In this document: positions 37,547 through 46,467 of the stretch, one piece after another
Position numbering within the stretch: the first letter of the stretch is position 1
How the letters are laid out: each line of letters opens with the position of its first letter
Assembly: GCF_000813345.1 (NCBI RefSeq)
Contig: NZ_BBQF01000004.1
Span: forward strand, 186,001-250,000
From: Sulfurospirillum arsenophilum NBRC 109478
Lineage (GTDB): Bacteria; Campylobacterota; Campylobacteria; Campylobacterales; Sulfurospirillaceae
DNA: 64,000 bases
Direction of reading: 5' to 3'
The notes under the pieces: generated by a model
The model's input: only the letters and a program-made list of their open reading frames with translations
What the model was told of the DNA's origin: nothing
The model's database searches: none
Position numbers and translations under genes: made by a program

Positions 37547-38154
37547 AGTTTTGAAATATTTTGAAGTTTAATATACATCATCGCCGTCATCACCGCATCA
37601 TTCAGCGCATCATGTTTTCCAAAGATGGGCAATCCCAAGTCATTCATCATCACATCAAATCGCAGGTCTATCACGCCATCGGGGATGAACTTTATCTTTT
37701 TATCGTGGTAGAGTCCTGAAACTTCTATTTGGTCGTTTGGTAAGTTTATGCCAAGATAGGGTTTAACGTATTTGTTGATCATCTTTATGTCAAATTCGAG
37801 GTAATAGCCAACCAGTGGGCGTGAGCCGATGAAGTGTAAAAACTGCGTGATCGCCTCGCGTGCTTCGCATCCATTCTCTAAGTCAATATTGCGAATTTGA
37901 TGAATCTTGATGCTTTGCTCGTTTATCTCACGTGTGGGTTTGACAAAGAGCTCGAACTTTTGGGACATCAAGATTTTATTGCCTTTGAGCTTCACTGCGC
38001 CGATAGAGAGAATCTCATCTTTTTTAGGGTTCAGTCCTGTGGTTTCGGTATCGAACACTACGACTTCATCTTCGGGGGCTTTATCAAATAAAAAGCGGTA
38101 CTGCTCATCGTTGAGTTTTCGGGCATTGCGTTTGGCAAAAAAAGAGGCGAACAT
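37543..38154 (-). CDS. DnaQ-like 3'-5' exonuclease
   Basis: 203 residues. DEDDh motifs are visible: Exo I VVFDTETTGLNPKKDEILSIG, Exo II with GYYLEFDIKMI, and Exo III H-x4-D in GKHDALNDAVMT. About 35 N-terminal residues precede the fold. It resembles the PolIII epsilon-like exonucleases that are not part of the replisome. It follows the DUF294 gene with a 1-bp gap, a pairing that suggests joint function in nucleotide or nucleic-acid turnover. Confidence 0.88.
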   Translation of the reverse strand: MFASFFAKRNARKLNDEQYRFLFDKAPEDEVVVFDTETTGLNPKKDEILSIGAVKLKGNKILMSQKFELFVKPTREINEQSIKIHQIRNIDLENGCEAREAITQFLHFIGSRPLVGYYLEFDIKMINKYVKPYLGINLPNDQIEVSGLYHDKKIKFIPDGVIDLRFDVMMNDLGLPIFGKHDALNDAVMTAMMYIKLQNISKL

Positions 38155-38155
38155 G

Positions 38156-39973
38156 TTAGCTGACCATCGAGAGTTTAAAATGGTGCGTCAAAAACTTCTT
38201 AAATTTATTGACGATTTTAAAGCTGTCTTTGAGCAGTTCTAGCTCTAATTGGTTGAGATTTTCGATGTTCACAAAGTTATCTAACCCTTTCTCTTCACCT
38301 CGCCCCAAACGCTCTTTAAGACGCAAATTTAAGAGTGTATCGAGTGCCTCGGTGAGAGCACCCGCAAAATCACTGTCGATGACATCGAGCTTTGCTAGTT
38401 TTTTGATACGTGTCACCGTATCGGTTGGCTCAATTTTATGTTCCAACGCAAGGGCACGAACCCCTTGGACAATGGGGAAGATGCCCCCTTTTTTAACATC
38501 GATTTTATTGTTCTCGGAAATGAGGGTTGTAAAGATGCCGATGGGTGTTTCAAATGCCGTTGCAGCTTTGGCAAAGTTTGCTAAAAAAGGACTCTGCTCT
38601 TCCACATGCTCAAACACTTCTTCTTTGAGATGACGCAACATCGACGCATCGCCTGCTACAGGGATGGCATCAAAAAAGATCGCAAGGTTCATGACATCTT
38701 CCATCGTAGGTGCATCAAACCAGCGTACGATCTCCTTATGGTAGGCACTCCAATGTTTGCACCAATACGGATTGGAGACCATGATGTTTCCCTCACAGCG
38801 CGGAAATCCAAAGTCGATGAGCGTTTCTGTGAAGCGCTGCATGTAAGGTATATAAAGGCTTGCATCCATACTATCATCGATGATGAGAGCATTGTCTTGG
38901 TCGGTTTTCAGGAGTTGCTCTTTACGCCCTTCACTGCCCATTACGATCAAACAGGCTTTTTTGGCAAGTGCCTCTGGCACAATCATGCCATAGAGTTTTT
39001 CATAGATCTTCTCGTTAATCTCAGAGATAAGCTTCGCAATATAATCAACCTTCGTGCCTTTTACATGTAACTTTTTCACAATGTTGATAAGATCACTGCT
39101 GGCTTGTTTCAACTCTTCGATGGTTGTTGCTTTGCGGATCTGAACGGCAACCAAATAGGTGTGATTGGCAAAGTAACTGAGTAGGTCGAGTTGCTCTAAA
39201 ATGCCGATGATCTCTCCATCGCGTGTGACGATAAGACGTTTGATAGAGTGTTTTGTAAAAGCCAGCAATGCGTTAAAAAGGTAGTCATCGGCTTCGATGG
39301 TAATGATGGGGTGAAGTGCTATAGGGCCGATCGCGGCATGTTTATCATACTCCTCAAAAAGTACATGCTTGCGCACAATACTATCGGTGACGATGCCATA
39401 CTCATACCCGTCGCCATTGCGCACGATGATGCAGTTGCTTTTTTTCGCCTCCATCTGGCGCAGTGCTTCCATAATGGAGCACTCTTTTTCCACAATGGTC
39501 GGCTGATGCAAGTAGCTATCTTGCACGCGCGCCATCATAAAACCTGAAAGCTCGGTGGTGTACTCTTTGGCTTTAGCGGATTGAATTTTATTGGCAAGGT
39601 CTTGAATAAAATAAGCCTTAAATGAGGCATTGCTGTCGAGTAATGCTAAAAAATCCTCTTTTTTAAGCTCGTAGCAAATGAGTTCTTCTAAAACTTTAAA
39701 GCTGCTCTCGCTTTTGGAGTAAATGAGCGCGTCCGCATCAAACGAGTTGGATTTGCTATAAACTTTAAGAAGCTCCTCTTCATGAAACTCCCCTACTTCA
39801 CCTTTGATGATGATGTAGAGAAACTCAGAAGGCGAAGAAGCGGAGAAAAGGACTGTCTCTTTTTTATAGTAGGCGATATTCATCGCACCGATGGCTTTAC
39901 TTATCTCGGTTTTGGAAAGCAGTTGAAACGGATGAATGGAGCGTAAAAACGCCTCAAGATCGTACATACTCAT
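38156..39973 (-). CDS. cNMP-binding/CBS/DUF294 nucleotidyltransferase-like protein
   Basis: 605 residues in four parts: a cyclic-nucleotide-binding-like barrel (about 10-125, FLYIIIKGEVGEF), a CBS pair (about 150-275), a GlnD-like nucleotidyltransferase domain with GSEGRKEQLLKTDQDNA (about 345-365), and a C-terminal helical DUF294 domain. Such proteins are thought to sense a nucleotide and modify a partner, but the target is unknown. Probably co-transcribed with the exonuclease. A palindrome copy (39061) encodes KLHVKG. Confidence 0.85.
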   Translation of the reverse strand: MSMYDLEAFLRSIHPFQLLSKTEISKAIGAMNIAYYKKETVLFSASSPSEFLYIIIKGEVGEFHEEELLKVYSKSNSFDADALIYSKSESSFKVLEELICYELKKEDFLALLDSNASFKAYFIQDLANKIQSAKAKEYTTELSGFMMARVQDSYLHQPTIVEKECSIMEALRQMEAKKSNCIIVRNGDGYEYGIVTDSIVRKHVLFEEYDKHAAIGPIALHPIITIEADDYLFNALLAFTKHSIKRLIVTRDGEIIGILEQLDLLSYFANHTYLVAVQIRKATTIEELKQASSDLINIVKKLHVKGTKVDYIAKLISEINEKIYEKLYGMIVPEALAKKACLIVMGSEGRKEQLLKTDQDNALIIDDSMDASLYIPYMQRFTETLIDFGFPRCEGNIMVSNPYWCKHWSAYHKEIVRWFDAPTMEDVMNLAIFFDAIPVAGDASMLRHLKEEVFEHVEEQSPFLANFAKAATAFETPIGIFTTLISENNKIDVKKGGIFPIVQGVRALALEHKIEPTDTVTRIKKLAKLDVIDSDFAGALTEALDTLLNLRLKERLGRGEEKGLDNFVNIENLNQLELELLKDSFKIVNKFKKFLTHHFKLSMVS

Positions 39974-40029
39974 GCAAAGCCTTTTTTCTGTAATAGCTAG
40001 ATTGTAACGTGGAAGATTGAAAGAAGTTC

Positions 40030-40039
40030 TTACATGTAA
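40030..40039. repeat. Iterated palindrome TTACATGTAA
   Basis: Core copy in the divergent gap between the DUF294 gene and the small gene at 40104. Confidence 0.85.
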
Positions 40040-40103
40040 ATGTTAGTGTAAAAGATAAGCCAAGAATGTGGCATAATTGCACACAAAAAATAAGGAAATA
40101 GAC

Positions 40104-40358
40104 TTGCATCCAACGATTGAAACTTTTTTAGCGAATATTACCGCCCTTCACCAATTAGAACCTAAAAATCTTCCCAGTGATGTTTTACATGTAATGGTTT
40201 CCATGAGTCCTGAAGAGCTTTTTAAAACCTGCACACAGCTTTCTGTCCTCTTAAACAATGTACCGAGTCAAACTACACCCATTACCCTTGCTGAAGGTGA
40301 AATTACTCGCTTGGCGGAAGAGTATTTAAAAGGGATTGTAAAGCGTTTGCGTGGATAA
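40104..40358 (+). CDS. Small conserved-looking protein of unknown function
   Basis: 84 residues from a TTG start at 40104, supported by AAGGAAAT 5 nt upstream; the open frame begins earlier, before that SD. Promoter-like GCATAAT lies about 30 bp upstream. The product is acidic-helical (MSPEELFKTCTQLSVLLNN, ITRLAEEYLKGIVKRLRG), has no membrane segment and no motif I recognise. A palindrome copy (40185) lies in frame as VLHVMV. Confidence 0.6.
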   Translation: MHPTIETFLANITALHQLEPKNLPSDVLHVMVSMSPEELFKTCTQLSVLLNNVPSQTTPITLAEGEITRLAEEYLKGIVKRLRG

Positions 40359-40432
40359 ATGCTTTGAGTGTTTTCCACTGGTTTTAGCAAACTAAGGGTA
40401 CAATGGCGCACAATTTTTCATAAAGAGATCCC

Positions 40433-41338
40433 GTGAAGCAACAACGTATTGATTTGATTGGTATTTTATTTTTATTGACCGCTATGTTGACATGGGCGAG
40501 CTCGTTTATAGCCTTTAAAGCTGCTCTTGGTCCGCTTGGACCTATGAGTTTGATGTTTGGTCGTATGCTCATTGCAAGCCTCTGTTTTGTCTATTTTATC
40601 AACGGGTTTCGCAAACTTGAATTTACCAAAAAAGATGTCAAATACATTCTTCTGCTCACTTTTTTTGAGCCATGCCTTTACTTTGTTTTTGAAGCCAAAG
40701 CACTGCAACTCACCACCGCTTCGCAAGCAGGTATGATTACTTCTATGATGCCTCTTATGACCGCCATAGCAGCGAGTTTTGTGCTTAAAGAGTACCTAAG
40801 CAAACGTGTGGTCATAGGCTCGGCATTAGCCGTAGCAGGAGCTGTTTGGCTCAGTCTTGGAGCGCAAAGCAGTGAGCATGCAAGTAACCCTCTTTTAGGC
40901 AATTTCCTAGAATTTTGTGCGATGGTCTGCGGTACGTGGTATGCCATCTCCGTGCGATACCTGAGCCAAAGGTTTTCAGCACTCTTTCTCACTGCTATTC
41001 AAGCATTCATTGGCACGATCTTCTTTGCACCACTTGCTCTGTGGGAGTATGTGACACTTCCGATGAGTATCACATGGGAAGTATTTAGCTGGATGTGTTA
41101 TCTGGGGATTGTCGTTACGCTTGGAGGGTATGGCATGTTCAACCTCGCCCTGAGCCGCATCGAAGCGAGTCGAGCTTCCGTGTTTGTCAACCTCATTCCT
41201 GTTTTTACGGTTTTGTTGGCATACCTTCTTTTAGGTGAAGTGTTGACACAAACCGAAATGATGGCAAGCTTTGTGATTTTTGGGGGAATTATTATCTCTC
41301 AACTGCCTAGATTTAGAGCGAAAGAGAAGTTAACGTAG
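40433..41338 (+). CDS. EamA/DMT-family transporter
   Basis: 301 residues with ten membrane helices in two EamA repeats (about 8-140 and 155-290). The first repeat starts LLTAMLTWASSFIAFKAAL, typical for drug/metabolite exporters of the RhaT/YdcZ-like superfamily. The substrate is unknown. It uses a GTG start with a GAGATCC-type SD and a TACAAT box 25 bp upstream. Convergent with the lactate utilisation operon. Confidence 0.85.
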   Translation: MKQQRIDLIGILFLLTAMLTWASSFIAFKAALGPLGPMSLMFGRMLIASLCFVYFINGFRKLEFTKKDVKYILLLTFFEPCLYFVFEAKALQLTTASQAGMITSMMPLMTAIAASFVLKEYLSKRVVIGSALAVAGAVWLSLGAQSSEHASNPLLGNFLEFCAMVCGTWYAISVRYLSQRFSALFLTAIQAFIGTIFFAPLALWEYVTLPMSITWEVFSWMCYLGIVVTLGGYGMFNLALSRIEASRASVFVNLIPVFTVLLAYLLLGEVLTQTEMMASFVIFGGIIISQLPRFRAKEKLT

Positions 41339-41340
41339 AC

Positions 41341-41352
41341 TTTACATGTAAA
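41341..41352. repeat. Iterated palindrome TTTACATGTAAA
   Basis: Perfect copy with C/G flanks (14-bp symmetry), 2 bp after the EamA stop codon. Confidence 0.9.
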
Positions 41353-41375
41353 GATAAAATCGATCTATTTAAATA

Positions 41376-41402
41376 CGCTCTGAGGCTTATATCCTCAGAG
41401 CG
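41376..41402. terminator. Bidirectional terminator between eamA and lldG
   Basis: Ten-bp perfect stem CGCTCTGAGG/CCTCAGAGCG with a 7-nt CTTATAT loop, between convergent genes. Confidence 0.85.
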
Positions 41403-41410
41403 CATCCGAA

Positions 41411-41998
41411 CTAAATGAACACCACACACGCCTCAGTTGCGCCATGCGCACCGATAACCAAAGACTGTTCAATGTCCGCTGTTTTTGATGGTCCACTGAT
41501 GAAAAGACCAAAGATGTCTTTGTCACCAAAGCGTACTCTCGTGTAAGCTTCGTGCATGCTGTGGACGATCTCACCTTTGGGAACAATGATCATTAACTTT
41601 TGAGCGATGAAGTAAAGTGCACGATGCCTTGCATCGGCCTCTTTAACCCATACGGCACCGTTTTCTGCCACGGCAAATTCACCTTTAATGATCGCCAAAT
41701 CCACATCTTTAAGCGTATGCGGATCGTCTGTTGCATTCAGTTCTTTGGTGTTTACATGTAAATCTTCTACGGTTGAAACGATGACGGTTGCATCTTTGTA
41801 ATGCTCTTTAATGTACGCTTCCACGGCTTGTTTATTTTCCAAATGAACCGCATTTCCACCCACACTAGATAGCGTTGTCGCAAATTTTGCATCCAAATCC
41901 TCATAGGTCGTATGAAGAATATTCACCTCTGGCAAAGCGTTTTCACTTCGAGGTTTGCCTTCTTTGATTGCTTTTAAAATGGCTTCGCGTGAACTCAT
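41411..41998 (-). CDS. lldG: LUD-domain lactate utilisation protein LldG/LutC
   Basis: 195 residues, one LUD domain with FAVAENGAVWV and the C-terminal ISGPSKTADIEQSLVIGAHG, the conserved block of LutC. It is the third subunit of the non-flavin, iron-sulfur L-lactate dehydrogenase. Start overlaps the lldF stop by 4 bp. An in-frame palindrome (41751) encodes DLHVNT. Confidence 0.9.
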   Translation of the reverse strand: MSSREAILKAIKEGKPRSENALPEVNILHTTYEDLDAKFATTLSSVGGNAVHLENKQAVEAYIKEHYKDATVIVSTVEDLHVNTKELNATDDPHTLKDVDLAIIKGEFAVAENGAVWVKEADARHRALYFIAQKLMIIVPKGEIVHSMHEAYTRVRFGDKDIFGLFISGPSKTADIEQSLVIGAHGATEACVVFI

Positions 41999-43368
41999 TT
42001 AATACCCTTTTTCGCTTTGTAAAGTTCTTTAAAACTGTTTTTTGGGAATGGTGGTAACTCTCTATTTTTACCCCACAGATTGAATTTAGAATAAACAAGA
42101 AAACGCGGTAAAATAGGCACCATTTTACGCGCCATAAATCCTGCAAAGTCCATGAGTTTTGGACGACACATAAGCCATGTCGCCATCTTCAGCGCATTGT
42201 GTTTAACAGGGCTTAAATACCCCGCATCCACCACATCTTGGCGCTTTAAGTAGAGCTGATCTGCCAAATCTACCTTAACAGGGCAAACGTTAGAACATGA
42301 AAAACAGAGCGAGCAGGCAAACGGCAAACTGTAGTATTTTTTAAGATCACGACTAGGCGCAAGTGTAGAGCCAATCGGGCCAGGAATGACATACCCGTAA
42401 CTATACCCACCACTTCTTCGGTAAATCGGACATGTGTTCAAACACGCGCCACAACGAATACACTGAAGTGATTTGACGTAACGTTTATCGGCAAGAATTT
42501 TGGATCGCCCGTTATCCACGATGACAACATGCATCTCGCCACCTTCTACGGCTCCATGATAATGTGAAGTGTACGTTGTAACAGGCTGACCTGTCGCACT
42601 GCGCGCAAGTAAACGTGTAAAGACACTTAGGTCTTTAAGGCGAGGAATGATCTTCTCAATGCCCATACACGCAATATGAAGCTTTGGCAAACTTGCACCC
42701 AAGTCGGCATTTCCCTCATTGGTACACACGACAATGCCACCTGTTTCAGCAATGGCAAAGTTAACTCCCGTCATAGCAGCATCCGCACCCACAAATTTTT
42801 CACGCAAATGCGCACGTGCGGCACGTGTCAAGTATGTTGGGTCGGAGTTGCCTTTTTCAGTTTTTAAGAACTTCTCAAAAGTGGTACCAACATCCTCTTT
42901 TTTAAGGTGGATTGCTGGAAGAACGATGTGAGAAGGTGGTTCGTTACGGAGTTGAACAATGCGTTCACCGAGATCAGTATCGACCACTTCGATGCCATTT
43001 TTTTCAAGGTAAGGGTTGAGATGGCACTCTTCGGTGAGCATGGATTTGCTCTTAACGATCATTTTCACATTTTTAGCGCGTAAAATGTCTAAGACAATTT
43101 GATTGTGTTCTTTCGCATCTTTTGCCCAATGCACATGAATACCACGTTTTAAAGCATTTTGCTCGAAGATTTCAAGGTATTCATCAAGATTACTAAGTGT
43201 GTGCGATTTGATTTTATCGGCGGTGTTACGAAGCTCTTCCCACTCGTCCAAACTTTTCGCTTGTGTGTCACGCTTCACACGCACGAACCAGAGCGCTTTA
43301 TCATGCCATTTCATGCGCTCTACGTTACTGGCAAATTTATCGGCAAGTTCTGGGTGGTTATGGCTCAT
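41995..43368 (-). CDS. lldF: Iron-sulfur lactate utilisation protein LldF/LutB
   Basis: 457 residues. A LUD domain (about 60-290, AITGVNFAIAETGGIVVCTNEGN-like segment) followed by two 4Fe-4S motifs, CIRCGACLNTCPIYRR and CSLCFSCSNVCPVKV (about 305-370), and a basic tail. It carries electrons in the LldEFG L-lactate oxidase, which feeds the menaquinone pool. Coupled to both neighbours by 4-bp overlaps. Confidence 0.93.
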   Translation of the reverse strand: MSHNHPELADKFASNVERMKWHDKALWFVRVKRDTQAKSLDEWEELRNTADKIKSHTLSNLDEYLEIFEQNALKRGIHVHWAKDAKEHNQIVLDILRAKNVKMIVKSKSMLTEECHLNPYLEKNGIEVVDTDLGERIVQLRNEPPSHIVLPAIHLKKEDVGTTFEKFLKTEKGNSDPTYLTRAARAHLREKFVGADAAMTGVNFAIAETGGIVVCTNEGNADLGASLPKLHIACMGIEKIIPRLKDLSVFTRLLARSATGQPVTTYTSHYHGAVEGGEMHVVIVDNGRSKILADKRYVKSLQCIRCGACLNTCPIYRRSGGYSYGYVIPGPIGSTLAPSRDLKKYYSLPFACSLCFSCSNVCPVKVDLADQLYLKRQDVVDAGYLSPVKHNALKMATWLMCRPKLMDFAGFMARKMVPILPRFLVYSKFNLWGKNRELPPFPKNSFKELYKAKKGIK

Positions 43369-44108
43369 TTGACATCTCCTGCTAAAATTTGGGCGATATA
43401 AATGGTTTTTAGAGGCATCTTTTCGCGATCAATCACGCCTTGCATATGCATCAAACACGACATGTCCACACCGGTGATGTACTCGCTTCCAGCATCAAGA
43501 TGATCTTGCAAGCGTGCTCGTCCCATCGCCACACTCATCGCCTCTTCAGTGATGGCAAATGTTCCACCAAAACCACAGCACTCATCTTTGCGAGTAAGTT
43601 CTGAGTAGCTAATGCCTTCGACTTTATCGAGTAAATTTTTGATTTTTGAAAATTCGGGTACATTCTTCTCACTCATACTTGCCATGCCAAGTTCTCGGTG
43701 AGCATGACAGCTGTTGTGGATACCCACTTTGTGATGAAAGGTAGCATTCATAGAAGTTGGTTTGATGACATCGTGCAGAAATTCGATCAGTTCAAAGGTA
43801 TGGCTTCGCATACGCTCAAACCCCTCACGCCCCTCTAAAAACTGAGCATAATTATGACGTATCATACTGACACAGCTTCCACTGGGTGCTACGATGTAGT
43901 CATAGTTCTTGAAGATTTTAAAGAAGCGCTCGGCTAGAACGGCTGTCTCTTTGGCGCAACCTGTGTTGGCTTGTGCTTGTCCGCAACATGTTTGTTCCAG
44001 CGGATACTCCACATCTAACCCCAAATTCTCCAGCACTTTAAGCGTTGCCATGGAGGCTTCAGGGTATAACTCGTTCATAAAACAGGGGATAAAAAGACCT
44101 ATTTTCAT
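43365..44108 (-). CDS. lldE: Lactate utilisation protein LldE/LutA
   Basis: 247 residues from the ATG at 44108 (SD ACGGAG, 6 nt), not the upstream in-frame codon at 44162. Two CCG cysteine-rich domains are visible: EQTCCGQAQANTGC and KDECCGFGGTFAI, which ligate a heterodisulfide-reductase-type iron-sulfur centre. It opens the LldEFG operon. No lactate permease or regulator gene is adjacent; the LysE-type exporter upstream is separated by a small open frame. Confidence 0.92.
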   Translation of the reverse strand: MKIGLFIPCFMNELYPEASMATLKVLENLGLDVEYPLEQTCCGQAQANTGCAKETAVLAERFFKIFKNYDYIVAPSGSCVSMIRHNYAQFLEGREGFERMRSHTFELIEFLHDVIKPTSMNATFHHKVGIHNSCHAHRELGMASMSEKNVPEFSKIKNLLDKVEGISYSELTRKDECCGFGGTFAITEEAMSVAMGRARLQDHLDAGSEYITGVDMSCLMHMQGVIDREKMPLKTIYIAQILAGDVK

Positions 44109-44211
44109 ATATACTCCGTTACCATAATTTTTACATTTGACTTCTTTTCGTAAGCTATGCAAGAAATCTACTGTATCGTAACAACTATGTCACACAAACG
44201 TATGATATTTT

Positions 44212-44304
44212 CTATGAGCCTAATATATTTTGTAAAATGATTTCAATAAGTAACACTCCCGCAAAGAGAGCGAGAATAACAGCTAAGAGTTGTCCTTTTT
44301 TCAT
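44212..44304 (-). CDS. Possible 30-residue single-helix membrane protein
   Basis: Short open frame ATG...TAG. The product starts MKKGQLLAVILALFAGVLLI and has one hydrophobic helix with a polar C-terminus (LQNILGS). A GGGAAC SD lies 6 nt before the ATG. It sits between the LysE-type gene (10 bp downstream of it) and lldE, same strand. The hydrophobic pattern and SD support a real small gene; no homologue is recognised. Confidence 0.4.
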   Translation of the reverse strand: MKKGQLLAVILALFAGVLLIEIILQNILGS

Positions 44305-44314
44305 CGTGTTCCCA

Positions 44315-44941
44315 TCATCGAGATGTTAAAGCTAATTTGATAGCTAACGCTGCAAAGACAGTACCTGCAACGCGATTGAGGATCTTCTCACCATTTTTAG
44401 TTTTGCTAAACCAGCTTCCTACACGACCTGCAAGCAGTGCGATAACCGTAAAAACCACAAAGGCACAGAGCATAAAAAGCGCACCCAGCGTAAAAATTTG
44501 CCCTGTTACATTGCCCACTTCGGGGTTCGTAAATTGTGGCAGAAACGCTAAGAAAAAGATGGAGACTTTGGGGTTAGTGATGTTCATGAAAATACCACGT
44601 TTATAGAGTGCTTTGAGACTTAGTGGGCTTTTATCGGACTCTAGTTTACTCTTACTGGCATCTTTAAATGCCATAAAAGCAAGGTATAAAAGGTATGCAG
44701 CGCCCACAAATTTGAGAATCGAAAATGCAAAAATGGATGTTTGAAATATCACGGCAACACCAAGAGCTACGGCAGTGGTGTGAAAAACCAGTCCGCTGCA
44801 AAGTCCCAATGCTATGACAATGCCTGAGCGGCTTCCTTTCGTCATTGACTGTGTGAGTACAAAGAGTATGTCTGGTCCTGGGGCAAGTGCTAACAAGGTT
44901 GAAGCAGTCACAAACATCACAATGGTTTGAAGCTCAAGCAT
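44315..44941 (-). CDS. LysE/RhtB-family amino-acid exporter
   Basis: 208 residues with six membrane helices. The family opening TLLALAPGPDILFVLTQSMTKG (about 15-36) and the NPKVSIFFLAFLPQF motif are clear. It exports amino acids such as lysine, homoserine, threonine or leucine; the substrate cannot be inferred. A palindrome copy lies 12 bp upstream of its start. Confidence 0.9.
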   Translation of the reverse strand: MLELQTIVMFVTASTLLALAPGPDILFVLTQSMTKGSRSGIVIALGLCSGLVFHTTAVALGVAVIFQTSIFAFSILKFVGAAYLLYLAFMAFKDASKSKLESDKSPLSLKALYKRGIFMNITNPKVSIFFLAFLPQFTNPEVGNVTGQIFTLGALFMLCAFVVFTVIALLAGRVGSWFSKTKNGEKILNRVAGTVFAALAIKLALTSR

Positions 44942-44952
44942 TACAATCTCCT

Positions 44953-44964
44953 TTTACATGTAAA
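44953..44964. repeat. Iterated palindrome TTTACATGTAAA
   Basis: Perfect copy just upstream of the LysE-family gene start (minus strand), overlapping its SD region. Confidence 0.9.
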
Positions 44965-45150
44965 TATTTAAGATGATAAATTGTACCGCCAAATGGCTTA
45001 GACTATGACTTCAAAAATTAAAAAAACTTTTTCATACATATCTTTTCTCTACCTTATTTTAGAAACGGTCCATTTTAGAAACGATATTAAAAAAATCGCA
45101 GTATAATAAACTCGGTTTCTCACCATAAATTCATTTTACAAAAACTGATA

Positions 45151-45224
45151 GCACCAAAGGTGCTTGGGCATTTTGCCGAAGGAAACCTAGTGTTAACGTA
45201 GTCTTTAAAGCTTTGCTTGAAAGA
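45151..45224 (+). ncRNA. Candidate structured 5' leader element, copy B (upstream of haemolysin III gene)
   Basis: Hairpin 1 GCACC-AAA-GGTGC (45151-45163), 30-nt linker with GCCGAAGGAAACC, conserved GTTAACGTAG (TAACGTAG at 45194-45201), hairpin 2 TCTTTAAAGC/GCTTGAAAGA with TTT loop and one mismatch (45202-45224). A further small hairpin (45233-45249) follows before the SD. The gene start is 42 nt downstream. Most similar to copy C. Confidence 0.55.
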
Positions 45225-45266
45225 CATGCAAAGGGTTCTTTCAGAACTCTATAGAAAGGAGACACC

Positions 45267-45917
45267 ATCGAAACAACAACTTCTTACTCTTTGATTGAAG
45301 AGACTTGGCATAGTATTACACACGGTATTGGACTTTTATTGAGTGTGAGCGCATTGACATTATTGTGCGTTTTTGCAGGACAAAGTGGTGATGGAGCCAA
45401 AATTGCCAGCGCGCTTGTTTTTGGACTTTCATTGATCGTCATGTATGGCGCTTCGACACTTTACCATGCCATTCGCATTCCTAATATCAAAGCCATTTTA
45501 CGCCAATTTGACCATTGTGCCATTTACATTTTGATAGCAGGAACGTATACACCCATATCCCTTTTAGCGATTCAAGGAACTGTGGGATGGATACTTTTTG
45601 GTATTGCATGGGCGATTGCAGCTTTTGGTATTTCACTCAAGATTTTTTACCCACAACGTTTTCATAAACTCTCTTTGAGCTTATATGCACTGATGGGATG
45701 GATGGTGATTTTTGCAGTAGAGCCTCTACTCGAAAATCTAACGCTTTTACCGTTATGCTTACTTTTAGCAGGAGGCGTTACGTACACAGTGGGTATCATC
45801 TTTTATGTTTGGAAAAGCCTTGCATACAGCCATACCATCTGGCATTTTTTTGTATTGGGTGGATCTACATTTCATTTCTTTGTCGTTTTAATGCTTATTT
45901 TAGATACTTCGATATGA
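45267..45917 (+). CDS. Haemolysin III/YqfA-family membrane protein, probable ATC start
   Basis: 216 residues if started at the ATC at 45267. Seven membrane helices; motifs of the PAQR-like/Hly-III family are present: SITHGIG, YGASTLYHA, DHCAIYILIAGTYTP and HTIWHFFVLGGSTFHF with the zinc-type His residues. The nearest standard start, TTG at 45291, has no SD and drops the conserved ETTTSYSLIEE opening, while GGAG sits 5 nt before the ATC. No ATG, GTG or TTG lies in frame with that SD. AUC initiation or a base error are both possible. Confidence 0.82.
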   Translation: METTTSYSLIEETWHSITHGIGLLLSVSALTLLCVFAGQSGDGAKIASALVFGLSLIVMYGASTLYHAIRIPNIKAILRQFDHCAIYILIAGTYTPISLLAIQGTVGWILFGIAWAIAAFGISLKIFYPQRFHKLSLSLYALMGWMVIFAVEPLLENLTLLPLCLLLAGGVTYTVGIIFYVWKSLAYSHTIWHFFVLGGSTFHFFVVLMLILDTSI

Positions 45918-45984
45918 TTCGTTTCAAGAGATTTACCGTCAAATTTTTATACAATATCTTCATTAAGCTACAACAAGGGATGCT

Positions 45985-46467
45985 ATGAATATCTACGAAT
46001 ACGCGATGCAACTAGAACTTGATGGGGAGCGCTACTATCGCGAACTTGCCGAAAAGATAGAAGATAAGGGCCTCAAAAATATTTTTGTGATGTTAGCAGA
46101 AGAAGAGGTCAAACACTTTATTATTTTTGAAAAAATGAATAAACAACAATCGTTTGTTGCACAACATCCAACCAATTTAATGAAAAACACGCTCTCATCG
46201 TTTCGTAGAATGCGTGAAGAAAATCCGAATTTTTATTTTTCACAACAGTATGTTGACTCTTTCAAAAGCGCACTTCGTACCGAACAAAACAGCTATCAAT
46301 TTTACCTTGAAAAAGGAAATATGCTCGAAGAAGGCGAACAGAAAGAGGCATTTTTACGTATAGCGGAAGAAGAGAAGGAACATATGATTTTACTTCAAAA
46401 TCTTCTCACATTTGTCATGGATCCACATCAATGGATCGAAAGTCATGAACTCAAAATGCCTTTGTAA
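45985..46467 (+). CDS. Ferritin-like di-iron protein (first of a tandem pair)
   Basis: 160 residues forming a four-helix bundle of the rubrerythrin/ferritin-like superfamily: helix 1 EYAMQLELDGERYYRELAE, helix 2 with EEEVKH, helix 3 with EQNSYQFYLE and helix 4 with EEEKEH. The paired ExxH residues can bind a di-iron site. There is no C-terminal rubredoxin domain, so it is not a full rubrerythrin. Likely peroxide or oxygen protection (inference). 45% or more of aligned residues look shared with the next gene by eye. Confidence 0.82.
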   Translation: MNIYEYAMQLELDGERYYRELAEKIEDKGLKNIFVMLAEEEVKHFIIFEKMNKQQSFVAQHPTNLMKNTLSSFRRMREENPNFYFSQQYVDSFKSALRTEQNSYQFYLEKGNMLEEGEQKEAFLRIAEEEKEHMILLQNLLTFVMDPHQWIESHELKMPL

